Positions 9,103 to 17,463 of a stretch of 40,393 nt of DNA are shown one piece after another. The stretch spans positions 1 to 40,393 of the forward strand of contig CALWKB010000072.1 of the NCBI GenBank assembly GCA_944381125.1, read 5' to 3'. Numbering within the stretch: the first letter of the stretch is position 1; each line of letters opens with the position of its first letter. The notes below the pieces were generated by a model. It was not told the origin of the DNA. It was given only the letters and a program-made list of their open reading frames with translations, and did no database searches. The position numbers and the translations under genes were made by a program. Source of the stretch: an uncultured Mediterraneibacter sp. Its GTDB lineage: Bacteria > Bacillota > Clostridia > Lachnospirales > Lachnospiraceae.

Positions 9103-10779
9103 ATGCAGTTAAATGGAGCAGAGATAGTAATAGAGTGCTTAAAAGAGCAGGGCGTAGATACTGTGTTCGGATATCCGGGCGGAGCGATCCTCAATGTCTA
9201 CGACGAACTCTATAAGCACAGAGACGAGATCCGCCATATTCTGACGTCCCACGAGCAGGGGGCGTCGCACGCAGCGGACGGTTATGCGCGGGCGACGGGA
9301 AAAGTAGGCGTCTGTCTCGCCACAAGCGGTCCGGGAGCGACCAATCTTGTGACAGGCATCGCCACGGCATATATGGATTCCATCCCGATTGTGGCGATTA
9401 CATGCAATGTAGGGGTTTCCCTTCTCGGAAAGGACAGCTTTCAGGAAATTGATATTACAGGCATTACCATGCCTATAACAAAATATAATTTTATCGTTAA
9501 GGACGTAAACGACCTGGCTGATACAATCCGCAAGGCATTTCGCATCGCGAAAAGCGGACGTCCGGGGCCGGTTCTTATCGATATTCCGAAAGATGTAACC
9601 GCTGCTAAAGCGGAGTATGAGCCAAAGCCGGCGGAAGATTACGCCTGCGGTCAGCCGCATGTGAGCGAGGAAGAAATCAGCCGCGCTGTCGCCATGATCG
9701 AGGAGTCGGAAAGACCTGTTGTATTTGTGGGCGGCGGGGCCGTTCTTTCCGATGCGAGCAGCGAACTTTTTGATTTTGTTGAGAAGACGGACGCGCCTGT
9801 CACGGACAGTCTGATGGGGAAAGGCGCTTTCCCGGGAACTGATCCAAGATATACGGGAATGCTCGGCATGCACGGCACAAAAGCCTCGAATTACAGTGTA
9901 AGCGAGTGCGATCTTCTGATTGTAATCGGAGCGAGATTCAGCGACCGCGTTACGGGGAACACAGAGACATTTGCCAAAAACGCGAAAATTCTTCAGATTG
10001 ATATTGATCCTGCGGAGATGAATAAAAATATTATTATAACGCAGGGAATCGAAGGAGATATCAGGCATGTTCTTAAACTCCTGAATAAAAAGCTGAAACA
10101 GCAGGATCACAGCGAATGGCTGAAGAAAGTTGAGGAGTATAAAGAAAAATATCCTCTGAAATATCATCAGGACGCGCTGACAGGCCCGTTTATTGTTGAA
10201 GAAATATACAGACAGACAAAAGGCGACGCGATTATCGTAACAGAAGTCGGCCAGCATCAGATGTGGGCGGCGCAGTTTTATAAATATACAAAACCGCGCA
10301 CTCTTCTGACATCAGGCGGCCTCGGCACGATGGGGTACGGCCTGGGCGCTTCGCTCGGGGCAAAATCAGGATGTCCGGACAAGACGGTAATTAATATTGC
10401 CGGCGACGGATGTTTCAGGATGAATATGAATGAGATCGCGACGGCAGTCAGACATAATATTCCGGTCATCCAGGTTGTTGTCAATAATCATGTTCTCGGC
10501 ATGGTGAGACAGTGGCAGGATCTTTTTTACGACGAGAGATATTCGGCTACCGTACTCAGAGACTCCGTTGATTTCGTGAAATTGGCCGAGGCGATGGGAG
10601 CGGAAGGCATCGGAGCAAAAACTCGTGAGGAGTTCTGCGCGGCGCTTGAAAAGGCGCTTGAAATGAACAGGCCGGTTGTTATCGACTGTCAGATTGACAG
10701 CGACGATAAAGTATGGCCCATGGTTGCTCCGGGCGCGTCTATCAGCGACGCGTTCGATGAGGAAGATATGGCGAGATAA
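9103..10779 (+). CDS. ilvB: Acetolactate synthase, large (catalytic) subunit
   Basis: It condenses two pyruvates, or pyruvate and 2-ketobutyrate, in the first common step of branched-chain amino-acid synthesis, using thiamine diphosphate, Mg and FAD. All three domains are present in 558 residues. The catalytic glutamate is Glu51 in TSHEQGASHAADG. The thiamine diphosphate motif GDG...NN is INIAGDGCFRMN through VVNNHVLG. AGGAAGG precedes the ATG. The regulatory small subunit IlvN/IlvH is normally adjacent, but the next 83 bases hold no gene and serC follows, so the small subunit must be elsewhere or absent. A catabolic acetolactate synthase (AlsS) is less likely given the ilvD and leuB context. 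Confidence 0.94.
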   Translation: MQLNGAEIVIECLKEQGVDTVFGYPGGAILNVYDELYKHRDEIRHILTSHEQGASHAADGYARATGKVGVCLATSGPGATNLVTGIATAYMDSIPIVAITCNVGVSLLGKDSFQEIDITGITMPITKYNFIVKDVNDLADTIRKAFRIAKSGRPGPVLIDIPKDVTAAKAEYEPKPAEDYACGQPHVSEEEISRAVAMIEESERPVVFVGGGAVLSDASSELFDFVEKTDAPVTDSLMGKGAFPGTDPRYTGMLGMHGTKASNYSVSECDLLIVIGARFSDRVTGNTETFAKNAKILQIDIDPAEMNKNIIITQGIEGDIRHVLKLLNKKLKQQDHSEWLKKVEEYKEKYPLKYHQDALTGPFIVEEIYRQTKGDAIIVTEVGQHQMWAAQFYKYTKPRTLLTSGGLGTMGYGLGASLGAKSGCPDKTVINIAGDGCFRMNMNEIATAVRHNIPVIQVVVNNHVLGMVRQWQDLFYDERYSATVLRDSVDFVKLAEAMGAEGIGAKTREEFCAALEKALEMNRPVVIDCQIDSDDKVWPMVAPGASISDAFDEEDMAR

Positions 10780-10784
10780 TCCCG

Positions 10785-10837
10785 CTGTATACAGAAAATC
10801 TTTTCCGGCACGCGGGAGATGAAACTGTCCGGAAAAG
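10785..10837. repeat. Palindrome and hairpin between ilvB and serC
   Basis: CTGTATACAG (10785-10794) is a perfect 10-base palindrome. Next to it CTTTTCCGG (10800-10808) pairs with CCGGAAAAG (10829-10837) across a 20-base loop. No T-tract follows, so it is not a convincing terminator. The TGTATACA core recurs on the GntR-icd promoter at 13288-13295. Confidence 0.4.
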
Positions 10838-10862
10838 CAAGGAAAAACAGGAGGTATTAGAA

Positions 10863-11945
10863 ATGAGCAGAGTGTATAATTTTTCGGCGGGGCCGGCGGT
10901 TCTCCCCGAAGAAGTACTGAAAGAGGCGGCGGAGGAAATGCTGGATTACAGAGGAACAGGCATGTCTGTCATGGAGATGAGCCACCGCTCGAAAGCGTTT
11001 GAAAAAATAATTACGGACGCCGAGCAGGACCTGAGAGACCTGATGCAGATCCCGGACAATTATAAAGTCCTCTTCCTTCAGGGAGGAGCTTCCCAGCAGT
11101 TTGCCATGATTCCCATGAATTTGATGAAGAACCGGACGGCTGATTATATTATTACCGGCCAGTGGGCAAAAAAAGCGGCGAAAGAAGCTGAAAAATACGG
11201 CAAAGTAAACAGGATCGCGTCATCGGAAGACAAAACATTTTCATATATTCCGGACTGCTCGGATCTGCCTGTGTCAGAGGATGCGGATTATGTGTATATC
11301 TGTGAAAACAATACAATCTACGGAACAAAGTTTAAAACGCTGCCGGATACAAAGGGAAAAACTCTTGTCGCGGACGTGTCGTCATGTTTCCTGTCAGAAC
11401 CGGTGGATGTGTCCAGATACGGCGTAATCTATGGCGGAGTACAGAAAAATATCGGACCTGCGGGCGTTGTCATCGTCATTATACGTGAAGACCTTATCAC
11501 AGAAGACGTGCTTCCGGGCACGCCGACCATGCTTACGTACAAAACCCATGCAGACGCAGGATCGCTGTACAACACGCCTCCGGCATACGGAATTTATATA
11601 TGCGGAAAAGTATTTAAGTGGATCAAGTCTCAGGGCGGTCTTGAGGCGATGAAAGAAAGAAACGAGAAGAAGGCGAAAGTTCTCTATGATTTCCTTGATC
11701 AGAGCAGACTTTTTAAAGGAACCGTAGAGAAAAAAGACCGTTCCCTTATGAACGTGCCGTTTGTTACGGGAAATGCGGATCTGGATGCAAAATTCGTCAA
11801 AGAGGCGAAAGAAGCAGGACTTGAAAATCTGAAAGGGCACAGATCAGTAGGCGGCATGAGAGCGAGCATATATAATGCCATGCCGTACGAAGGCGTTGTA
11901 GCTCTGGTTGATTTTATGAAGAAATTTGAAGAGGAGAATCTGTAA
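10863..11945 (+). CDS. serC: Phosphoserine aminotransferase
   Basis: It transaminates 3-phosphohydroxypyruvate to phosphoserine with glutamate, the second step of serine synthesis. The 360-residue protein starts MSRVYNFSAGPAVLPEEVL, the characteristic family opening, and carries the PLP lysine at about 195 in YGGVQKNIGPAGV. The phosphate-binding segment QGGASQQF is at 73-80, and the C-terminal MRASIYNAMP is also conserved. AGGAGG lies upstream of the ATG. serA begins one base after its stop. No phosphoserine phosphatase gene is nearby. Confidence 0.97.
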   Translation: MSRVYNFSAGPAVLPEEVLKEAAEEMLDYRGTGMSVMEMSHRSKAFEKIITDAEQDLRDLMQIPDNYKVLFLQGGASQQFAMIPMNLMKNRTADYIITGQWAKKAAKEAEKYGKVNRIASSEDKTFSYIPDCSDLPVSEDADYVYICENNTIYGTKFKTLPDTKGKTLVADVSSCFLSEPVDVSRYGVIYGGVQKNIGPAGVVIVIIREDLITEDVLPGTPTMLTYKTHADAGSLYNTPPAYGIYICGKVFKWIKSQGGLEAMKERNEKKAKVLYDFLDQSRLFKGTVEKKDRSLMNVPFVTGNADLDAKFVKEAKEAGLENLKGHRSVGGMRASIYNAMPYEGVVALVDFMKKFEEENL

Positions 11946-11946
11946 A

Positions 11947-13107
11947 ATGTTTAAATATCATTGCCTGAATCCCATCTCAGACGCGGGACTGGGTCAGCTG
12001 GACGAAAATTATATAAAGACGGATGATGAAAAAGACGCGGACGCTATTCTTGTCCGGAGCGCGAAGATGCATGATATGGAATTTGGCCCGAATCTGAAGC
12101 TTATCGCACGCGCAGGCGCCGGAGTAAATAATATTCCTCTGGATAAATGTGCGGAAGAGGGAATTGTAGCTTTTAATACTCCGGGAGCAAACGCAAACGG
12201 AGTAAAAGAACTGGTGCTGGCCGGCATGCTTCTGGCCGCCAGAGATATTATCGGCGGCATCAACTGGGTACAGGAATATGAAGAAGACGGAGATATCGCA
12301 AAGATTACGGAAAAGAAAAAGAAAGCTTTCGCCGGAACTGAGATTCAGGGGAAAAAGCTTGGCGTGATCGGTCTTGGCGCGATCGGAGTCCTTGTGGCGA
12401 ACGCGGCGGTTAATCTCGGAATGGACGTTTACGGATATGATCCTTATCTGTCTGTAGACGCGGCCTGGAAACTTTCCAGAAATATTCACCACGCGAAAAC
12501 AGTGGATGAACTTTATACACAGTGCGATTATATTACAATCCATGTGCCGGCTCTTGAAGACACAAAAGGCATGATTAATAAAAACTCGATCAGCCTGATG
12601 AAAGACGGGGTTGTTATCCTGAACTTCGCAAGAGATGTTCTCGTGAACCAGGAAGATATCGTGGACGCGCTTGTCTCCGGAAAAGTACGCTGCTATGTAA
12701 CGGATTTCCCGACAAAGGAAATTGTGGGAGTAAAAGGATCCATCGTAATCCCGCATCTTGGAGCGTCCACTGAAGAGTCTGAGGACAACTGCGCGAAGAT
12801 GGCTGCCGAGGAACTCAGAGAGTATCTTGAAAACGGAAACATTCATCATTCGGTAAATTATCCGGACTGCGACATGGGCGTGAAGAGCAGTGTTTCGCGT
12901 GTTACAGTGCTTCACAGAAACGTACCGAAGATGATCGGACAGTTTACGGGCATCCTGGCAGAAGAAGGAATCAATATTTCTCTTATGACAAATAAGAGCC
13001 GTAAAGAATATGCATATACGATGATGGATGTCGACGCGGAAGTACCGGCTGCGACAGAAGAGAAGATCGCGGCTGTTGACGGAGTGCTTCGCGTGAGGAT
13101 TCTCTAA
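11947..13107 (+). CDS. serA: D-3-phosphoglycerate dehydrogenase
   Basis: It oxidises 3-phosphoglycerate with NAD to start serine synthesis. From ATG 11947 the protein has 386 residues, a short-type SerA lacking the large intervening domain. The Rossmann motif GLGAIG is at 142-147; the catalytic triad of the 2-hydroxyacid dehydrogenase family fits Arg229 (NFARD), Glu258 (TKEIVG) and His270 (IPHLGAS). Residues of about 318-386 form an ACT-like domain (LHRNVPKMIGQFTGILAEEG), which may bind serine or another amino acid. GAGGAGA within the end of serC serves as ribosome binding site, so serC and serA are coupled. A hairpin terminator ends the unit. Confidence 0.95.
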   Translation: MFKYHCLNPISDAGLGQLDENYIKTDDEKDADAILVRSAKMHDMEFGPNLKLIARAGAGVNNIPLDKCAEEGIVAFNTPGANANGVKELVLAGMLLAARDIIGGINWVQEYEEDGDIAKITEKKKKAFAGTEIQGKKLGVIGLGAIGVLVANAAVNLGMDVYGYDPYLSVDAAWKLSRNIHHAKTVDELYTQCDYITIHVPALEDTKGMINKNSISLMKDGVVILNFARDVLVNQEDIVDALVSGKVRCYVTDFPTKEIVGVKGSIVIPHLGASTEESEDNCAKMAAEELREYLENGNIHHSVNYPDCDMGVKSSVSRVTVLHRNVPKMIGQFTGILAEEGINISLMTNKSRKEYAYTMMDVDAEVPAATEEKIAAVDGVLRVRIL

Positions 13108-13148
13108 AATCAGTACGTGCGGCACAAACCGCGTCAGTATCTGCTTAT

Positions 13149-13204
13149 AAAGGTTATATCTGCGGAAAGTAAGAAGCATAAACCGCAGGTATAACCTTTT
13201 TTAT
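13149..13204 (+). terminator. Rho-independent terminator of serC-serA
   Basis: Arms 13149-13165 and 13183-13199 pair over 17 positions with one G-T pair (AAAGGTTATATCTGCGG start). A run of T follows. It probably ends the amino-acid block that begins at leuB or serC. Confidence 0.85.
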
Positions 13205-13268
13205 CAGGGCAGGGAAATGAAGAACCCCGTTTATATCTGCGGCCGGCAAGAGTCTTTGCGGGTAATTA

Positions 13269-13297
13269 TTGACAAATTCTGTATAAATGTATACAAT
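13269..13297 (+). promoter_or_regulatory. Promoter of the GntR regulator and icd, with overlapping operator candidate
   Basis: TTGACA (13269-13274, consensus) and TACAAT (13292-13297) are 17 bases apart. The palindrome TGTATACA (13288-13295) overlaps the -10 box. FCD-type GntR proteins often bind short AT-rich palindromes of TTGTATACAA type, so self-repression is plausible. Confidence 0.7.
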
Positions 13298-13345
13298 TAT
13301 ACGGGCATGGTTTATCTGTGCAACTTTACAGCAGGAGGATATCTG

Positions 13346-14008
13346 ATGGAAGAATATCAGGAATATTCTCTGGGTTCACGCGTGTTTCAGAAAATCCGCG
13401 AAGATATACTGAGCGGACGATATAAAGAACATGATGAACTGAAAGAGAATACGCTGGGAAAAGAACTTGGCGTAAGCCGCACCCCTGTCAGAGAGGCGCT
13501 GCGCCAGCTGGAACTGGAAGGTCTTGTTACGATTATTCCGAACCGCGGGGCATATGTCAAAGGCATATCGCGCAAAGACATATGGGATATTTACGTCATG
13601 CGGTCCATGCTGGAAGGGCTCTGCGCACGCTGGGCGGCAGAACATATTACAGAAGAACAGCTGGATGATCTGGAAGAGGCGCTTCTTCTTTCGGAATTTC
13701 AGATTAAAAAAGAATCCGGATTTAACGCCGCGCAGATTACGGCTCTCGACGGCAGATTTCACGCGATTCTGTATGAAGCGTCCGGAAGCAGGATGCTGGG
13801 ACATGTTCTGTCAGATTTTCACAATTATGTAAAAATGGCCCGCAGGTCGTCCGTGGTGTCGGAGGAGAGAGCCCGCAAATCGATCCGGGAGCACCGTCAG
13901 ATTCTCCGGGCAATCCGGGAGAGAGACGCGGATATGGCGGAACAGCTGGCAAACGAGCATATCATTCATGTTATGCAGAACCTGAAGAAACAGGGATATA
14001 ACGAATAA
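13346..14008 (+). CDS. GntR-family transcriptional regulator, FCD subfamily
   Basis: This is a DNA-binding repressor or activator with a metabolite-binding domain. The 221-residue protein has an N-terminal winged helix (about 8-75) with the GntR signature [20 protein letters not shown] and the wing GAYVKGIS. An all-helical FCD domain follows (about 80-215) with histidines HAIL and HRQIL typical of its metal site. AGCAGGAGG precedes the ATG at 13346; the frame continues 43 codons upstream across the promoter and is not used. icd starts 17 bases after the stop, so the pair is probably one operon and the regulator may respond to a TCA or organic-acid metabolite. The ligand cannot be read from sequence. 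Confidence 0.92.
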   Translation: MEEYQEYSLGSRVFQKIREDILSGRYKEHDELKENTLGKELGVSRTPVREALRQLELEGLVTIIPNRGAYVKGISRKDIWDIYVMRSMLEGLCARWAAEHITEEQLDDLEEALLLSEFQIKKESGFNAAQITALDGRFHAILYEASGSRMLGHVLSDFHNYVKMARRSSVVSEERARKSIREHRQILRAIRERDADMAEQLANEHIIHVMQNLKKQGYNE

Positions 14009-14025
14009 TAGGAGGAGACAGCAAA

Positions 14026-15222
14026 ATGGAAAAAATTAAAATGACAACACCTCTCGTAGAGATGGACGGAGATGAAATGACAAGAATTCTCTGGAAGATG
14101 ATCAAGGATAATCTTCTGGAACCGTATATTGATCTCAAAACAGAATATTATGATCTCGGCCTGGAACACAGAAATGAGACAAACGATCAGGTAACTGTGG
14201 ACTCCGCAATGGCGACAAAGAAATATAAAGTTGCTGTCAAGTGCGCGACAATCACGCCGAACGCCGCAAGAATGGACGAGTATGATCTCAAAGAAATGTG
14301 GAAAAGCCCGAACGGAACGATCCGCGCCATCCTTGACGGAACCGTATTCCGCGCTCCGATCGTGGTTAAAGGCATTGATCCATGTGTAAAGAATTGGAAA
14401 AAGCCGATCACCATAGCAAGACATGCATATGGAGACGTATATAAAGGTTCTGAGATGAAGATTCCGGGAGCGGGCAAAGTAGAGCTTGTCTATACCGCTG
14501 AGGACGGCACTCAGACAAAAGAGCTGGTACATGAGTTTGACGGACCGGGTATTGTACAGGGAATGCACAATCTGAACAAATCAATCGAGAGTTTTGCAAG
14601 AAGCTGCTTTACATATGCGCTCGACACACATCAGGATCTCTGGTTCGCTACAAAGGACACAATCTCCAAAAAGTACGACCATACATTCAAGGATATTTTC
14701 CAGGAGATTTATGACACGGAATTCAAAGAGAAATTTGAAGCGGCCGGAATTGAGTATTTTTATACACTGATCGACGACGCGGTTGCCCGTGTTATGAAGT
14801 CCGAAGGAGGATACATCTGGGCCTGCAAGAACTATGACGGAGATGTGATGAGTGATATGGTTTCTTCTGCGTTCGGTTCACTTGCGATGATGACTTCCGT
14901 TCTTGTATCTCCGGAAGGCTATTATGAGTACGAGGCTGCGCATGGCACCGTACAGCGTCATTATTATAAGCATCTGAAAGGCGAGGAGACTTCCACGAAT
15001 TCAGTGGCGACAATTTTCGCATGGACGGGAGCGCTCAGAAAGCGCGGCGAACTGGATGGCATCAGTGAACTGTGCGAATTCGCGGATCGTCTGGAAAAAG
15101 CTACAATTGATACAATCGAAGCAGGCGAGATGACAAAAGACCTGGCTCTGATTACGACAATTGAAAATCCGACTGTACTGAACAGTGAAGGATTTATTAA
15201 AGCAATCGCGAAGAGGCTTTAA
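14026..15222 (+). CDS. icd: NADP-dependent isocitrate dehydrogenase, homodimeric (type II) form
   Basis: It converts isocitrate to 2-oxoglutarate and CO2, providing glutamate precursor and NADPH. At 398 residues, with the opening [20 protein letters not shown] and the later segments [17 protein letters not shown] and [14 protein letters not shown], it belongs to the subfamily shared with eukaryotic cytosolic and mitochondrial enzymes rather than the E. coli type. The active-site segments for isocitrate (SPNGTIR, about 95-101) and metal ([20 protein letters not shown] region) are intact. AGGAGG precedes the ATG. No citrate synthase or aconitase gene is adjacent. It shares the GntR promoter and ends before a strong bidirectional terminator. 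Confidence 0.95.
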   Translation: MEKIKMTTPLVEMDGDEMTRILWKMIKDNLLEPYIDLKTEYYDLGLEHRNETNDQVTVDSAMATKKYKVAVKCATITPNAARMDEYDLKEMWKSPNGTIRAILDGTVFRAPIVVKGIDPCVKNWKKPITIARHAYGDVYKGSEMKIPGAGKVELVYTAEDGTQTKELVHEFDGPGIVQGMHNLNKSIESFARSCFTYALDTHQDLWFATKDTISKKYDHTFKDIFQEIYDTEFKEKFEAAGIEYFYTLIDDAVARVMKSEGGYIWACKNYDGDVMSDMVSSAFGSLAMMTSVLVSPEGYYEYEAAHGTVQRHYYKHLKGEETSTNSVATIFAWTGALRKRGELDGISELCEFADRLEKATIDTIEAGEMTKDLALITTIENPTVLNSEGFIKAIAKRL

Positions 15223-15244
15223 AATATCGGAAAACATGAATCCG

Positions 15245-15260
15245 GATCCCGCGCGGGATC
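15245..15260. repeat. Perfect 16-base GC-rich palindrome after icd
   Basis: GATCCCGCGCGGGATC is fully self-complementary. It sits between the icd stop and the terminator at 15268. A similar but looped motif (AATCCCG-CGC-CGGGATT) lies upstream of tgt at 4451. Function unknown. Confidence 0.45.
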
Positions 15261-15267
15261 GGAAATT

Positions 15268-15322
15268 CAGAAAAAAGAGCCTTCGGCCATCCTGTCGGAT
15301 GACCGGAGACTCTTTTTTTCTG
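15268..15322. terminator. Bidirectional terminator between icd and the ABC-F gene
   Basis: Arms 15268-15292 and 15297-15322 are nearly complementary over about 25 bases around TGTC, with A-rich outer left arm and T-rich outer right arm (CTCTTTTTTT). It serves icd on the plus strand and, through the A-run read in reverse, the convergent ABC-F gene. Confidence 0.88.
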
Positions 15323-15379
15323 AACTTCTGTCCGGTGCAGATGCCGTCAGAACAGACAGGCGCGTCCGGGAGCAGCGGG

Positions 15380-17302
15380 TCAGCTTTCAAGTTCGGCCCA
15401 GAGCTCATACAGTTCTTCCAGCCGGGCTTCGTTCTCACTTTTTTCCAGTGCGAGTTCCTGGCATTTTACAGAACTCGAGTATACTTCTTCCAGTGTCAGT
15501 TCATAGTCGATCTGTGTATTTCTGTCTTCCAGGCGGCTGATTTCGTCCTCGGTTTTCCTGAGGTCATTTTTCCGTTTGCGTTCTTTCGCCTGCAGTTCTT
15601 TTTGCTCCTGCCAGCTTAACTTTGCGTCGGATGCCGGGGCCGGGTCTGAACCGGATGAAGAATGGAGCGGTACAAAAGCTGTGGAAAGTCTGGTCAGCTC
15701 ATCCCGTTTTTCAAGGTAGTAGTCATAATTTCCGATATAGTTTACGAAAGTCTGATTTACAAGTTCCAGTATCCGCGAAGCGGTCTGATTGATAAAATAT
15801 CTGTCGTGCGAAACGTACAGAACCGTACCGCTGTAATTATTGAGCGCTTCTTCAAGTATTTCTTTTGACATGATATCCAGGTGGTTGGTCGGCTCGTCGA
15901 GAATCAGGAAATTTGCTTCAGAAAGCATCAGTTTCGCAAGGGATACGCGGCCTTTTTCACCGCCGCTTAGTGAGGAAATCTCTTTGAATACATCGTCTCC
16001 GGTAAACTGGAATGCCGCAAGTGTATTACGTATCTGTGTGTTTGTAAGAGCTGGATAGTCGTCCGAGATTTCCTGAAATATGGTTTTGTCATCGTGGAGC
16101 ACATGGTGTTCCTGGTCGTAATATCCGATGTTTACTTTTGTCCCGAGCGTAAAAGAACCGCTGTCCGCAGGAATTACCTGGTTGAGGATTTTAAGCAGAG
16201 TTGTTTTGCCGGTCCCGTTGTCGCCGATAACGGCTACATGTTCGCCGCGGCGGATATCAAAGTTTACGTCGCGAAAAAGTATCTGTCCGTCAAATTGTTT
16301 TGTGAGGCCTTCGACGGAAAGCACGTCTGAGCCGCTTACGCATGACGGTTCAAGAGAAAAGAACATTTCACCGGCCGCTTCCTGCGGCTTTTCCACCGGA
16401 GTTATTTTGCTTAGCATTTTCTCCCTGCTTTCAGCGCGGCGGATTGATTTTTCGCGGTTAAAAGAGCGAAGTTTTTCAATCACAGCCTGCTGATGCCGTA
16501 TTTCTCTCTGTTGATTCATGTATTCTTTGAGTCTGGCATCCCGGATCATCTGCTTTTTTTCGGAATATGCTTTGTAATTCCCCATATACATACGGATCTG
16601 TCCGCGTTCGATTTCGATTACTTTTGTGACGACACGGTTCAGAAAGTAGCGGTCGTGAGAAACGATGAGGACTGCGCCGCGGTAGTTGGTCAGATAATTC
16701 TCCAGCCAGGAGATGGAGTTGAGGTCCAGGTGGTTGGTCGGCTCGTCAAGCAGAAGAATGTCCGGATTCTTCAGCAGAAGTTTGCCGAGAGAGACCCGGG
16801 TTTTCTGTCCGCCGGAGAGAGTATCCGTCTTTTTGGAAAATGCATCCTCGCTGAATCCGAGGCCCTTAAGGACCCCGATGATTTCGCTTTCACATGCATA
16901 ACCGTTCTGCGCTTCGAATTCAGACTGAAGACGGTTGTATGTTTCAAGCCGCGCGTTAAGTTCTTCGCCGGACAGAGATTTGAGTTCCTGTTCCACAGAG
17001 CGCAGCTGGCGTTCCATTTCCAGTATTTCGGCCCTGGCGCTTCTGACCTCCTCATATACCGTGCTTCCGGGCTTCATGGACTGATGCTGCGCCAGATATC
17101 CGATTGTTTTTCCTTTTGCAAGAATTATTTCGCCGGAATCCAGAGGTTCGCTTCCGATGATCATTTTCAGCACGGTTGTCTTTCCGGCTCCGTTGACCCC
17201 GACAAGCGCGGCTTTCTCCCTTTCTTCAATGTGGAATGAACCCTGAGAAACAATGACCTGATCGCCGAAAGCTTTTTCTATATTATGACATGCCAGTATC
17301 AT
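15380..17302 (-). CDS. ABC-F family ATPase (YdiF-like ribosome-associated protein)
   Basis: ABC-F proteins act on the ribosome rather than in transport; depending on subtype they aid translation or protect against ribosome-targeting antibiotics. The 640-residue protein has no membrane segment and two ABC domains: Walker A GVNGAGKT (35-42) with LSGGQKTRVSL, and Walker A GDNGTGKT (about 357) with LSGGEKGRVSL; both Walker B segments read LLLDEPTNHLDL or LILDEPTNHLDI. The charged linker between them (EKLRSFNREKSIRRAESREK) is the P-site tRNA-interacting region. A coiled-coil C-terminal extension (about 560-640) follows. AAGGAG precedes the ATG at 17302. Length, C-terminal extension and its position beside rex resemble Bacillus YdiF. 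Resistance function cannot be inferred. Confidence 0.93.
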   Translation of the reverse strand: MILACHNIEKAFGDQVIVSQGSFHIEEREKAALVGVNGAGKTTVLKMIIGSEPLDSGEIILAKGKTIGYLAQHQSMKPGSTVYEEVRSARAEILEMERQLRSVEQELKSLSGEELNARLETYNRLQSEFEAQNGYACESEIIGVLKGLGFSEDAFSKKTDTLSGGQKTRVSLGKLLLKNPDILLLDEPTNHLDLNSISWLENYLTNYRGAVLIVSHDRYFLNRVVTKVIEIERGQIRMYMGNYKAYSEKKQMIRDARLKEYMNQQREIRHQQAVIEKLRSFNREKSIRRAESREKMLSKITPVEKPQEAAGEMFFSLEPSCVSGSDVLSVEGLTKQFDGQILFRDVNFDIRRGEHVAVIGDNGTGKTTLLKILNQVIPADSGSFTLGTKVNIGYYDQEHHVLHDDKTIFQEISDDYPALTNTQIRNTLAAFQFTGDDVFKEISSLSGGEKGRVSLAKLMLSEANFLILDEPTNHLDIMSKEILEEALNNYSGTVLYVSHDRYFINQTASRILELVNQTFVNYIGNYDYYLEKRDELTRLSTAFVPLHSSSGSDPAPASDAKLSWQEQKELQAKERKRKNDLRKTEDEISRLEDRNTQIDYELTLEEVYSSSVKCQELALEKSENEARLEELYELWAELES

Positions 17303-17357
17303 GTTTTTACTCCTTTCAGTGATGGCGTCCGCGGTGCTGCGGACTGCCGCCAGATTT

Positions 17358-17385
17358 ATTATAACGGAAAAACGGGAAAAGTAAA
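17358..17385 (-). promoter_or_regulatory. Candidate promoter of the ABC-F gene, back-to-back with rex
   Basis: On the minus strand TTTACT (17385-17380) and TATAAT (17363-17358) are 16 bases apart. Its -35 box is two bases from the rex -35 box, so a repressor bound there could affect both genes. Confidence 0.5.
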
Positions 17386-17387
17386 GT

Positions 17388-17416
17388 TTGACATAATATT
17401 AACTATTTTATATAAT
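17388..17416 (+). promoter_or_regulatory. Consensus promoter of rex with a Rex-operator-like site
   Basis: TTGACA (17388-17393) and TATAAT (17411-17416) are both perfect consensus with a 17-base spacer. The 18 bases at 17388-17405 read ttgacataatattaacta and match 10 of the 14 fixed positions of the Rex operator consensus TTGTTAANNNNTTAACAA. The half-site TTAAC is complete. Rex self-regulation is therefore likely. Confidence 0.75.
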
Positions 17417-17463
17417 AAAAATTGATTGAGAAAGCGTACTTGAATGATGGAGGTCGGTAAAGA

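Noticed and set aside
9139..10257. Minus-strand frame opposite ilvB
   Set aside because: Shadow of the acetolactate synthase gene; no recognisable protein features.
11977..13179. Long minus-strand frame opposite serA
   Set aside because: Same shadow pattern; serA has intact catalytic residues and translation signals.
13217..13345. Upstream extension of the GntR gene
   Set aside because: It would be translated across the promoter; the start at 13346 has AGGAGG and gives the standard N-terminus.
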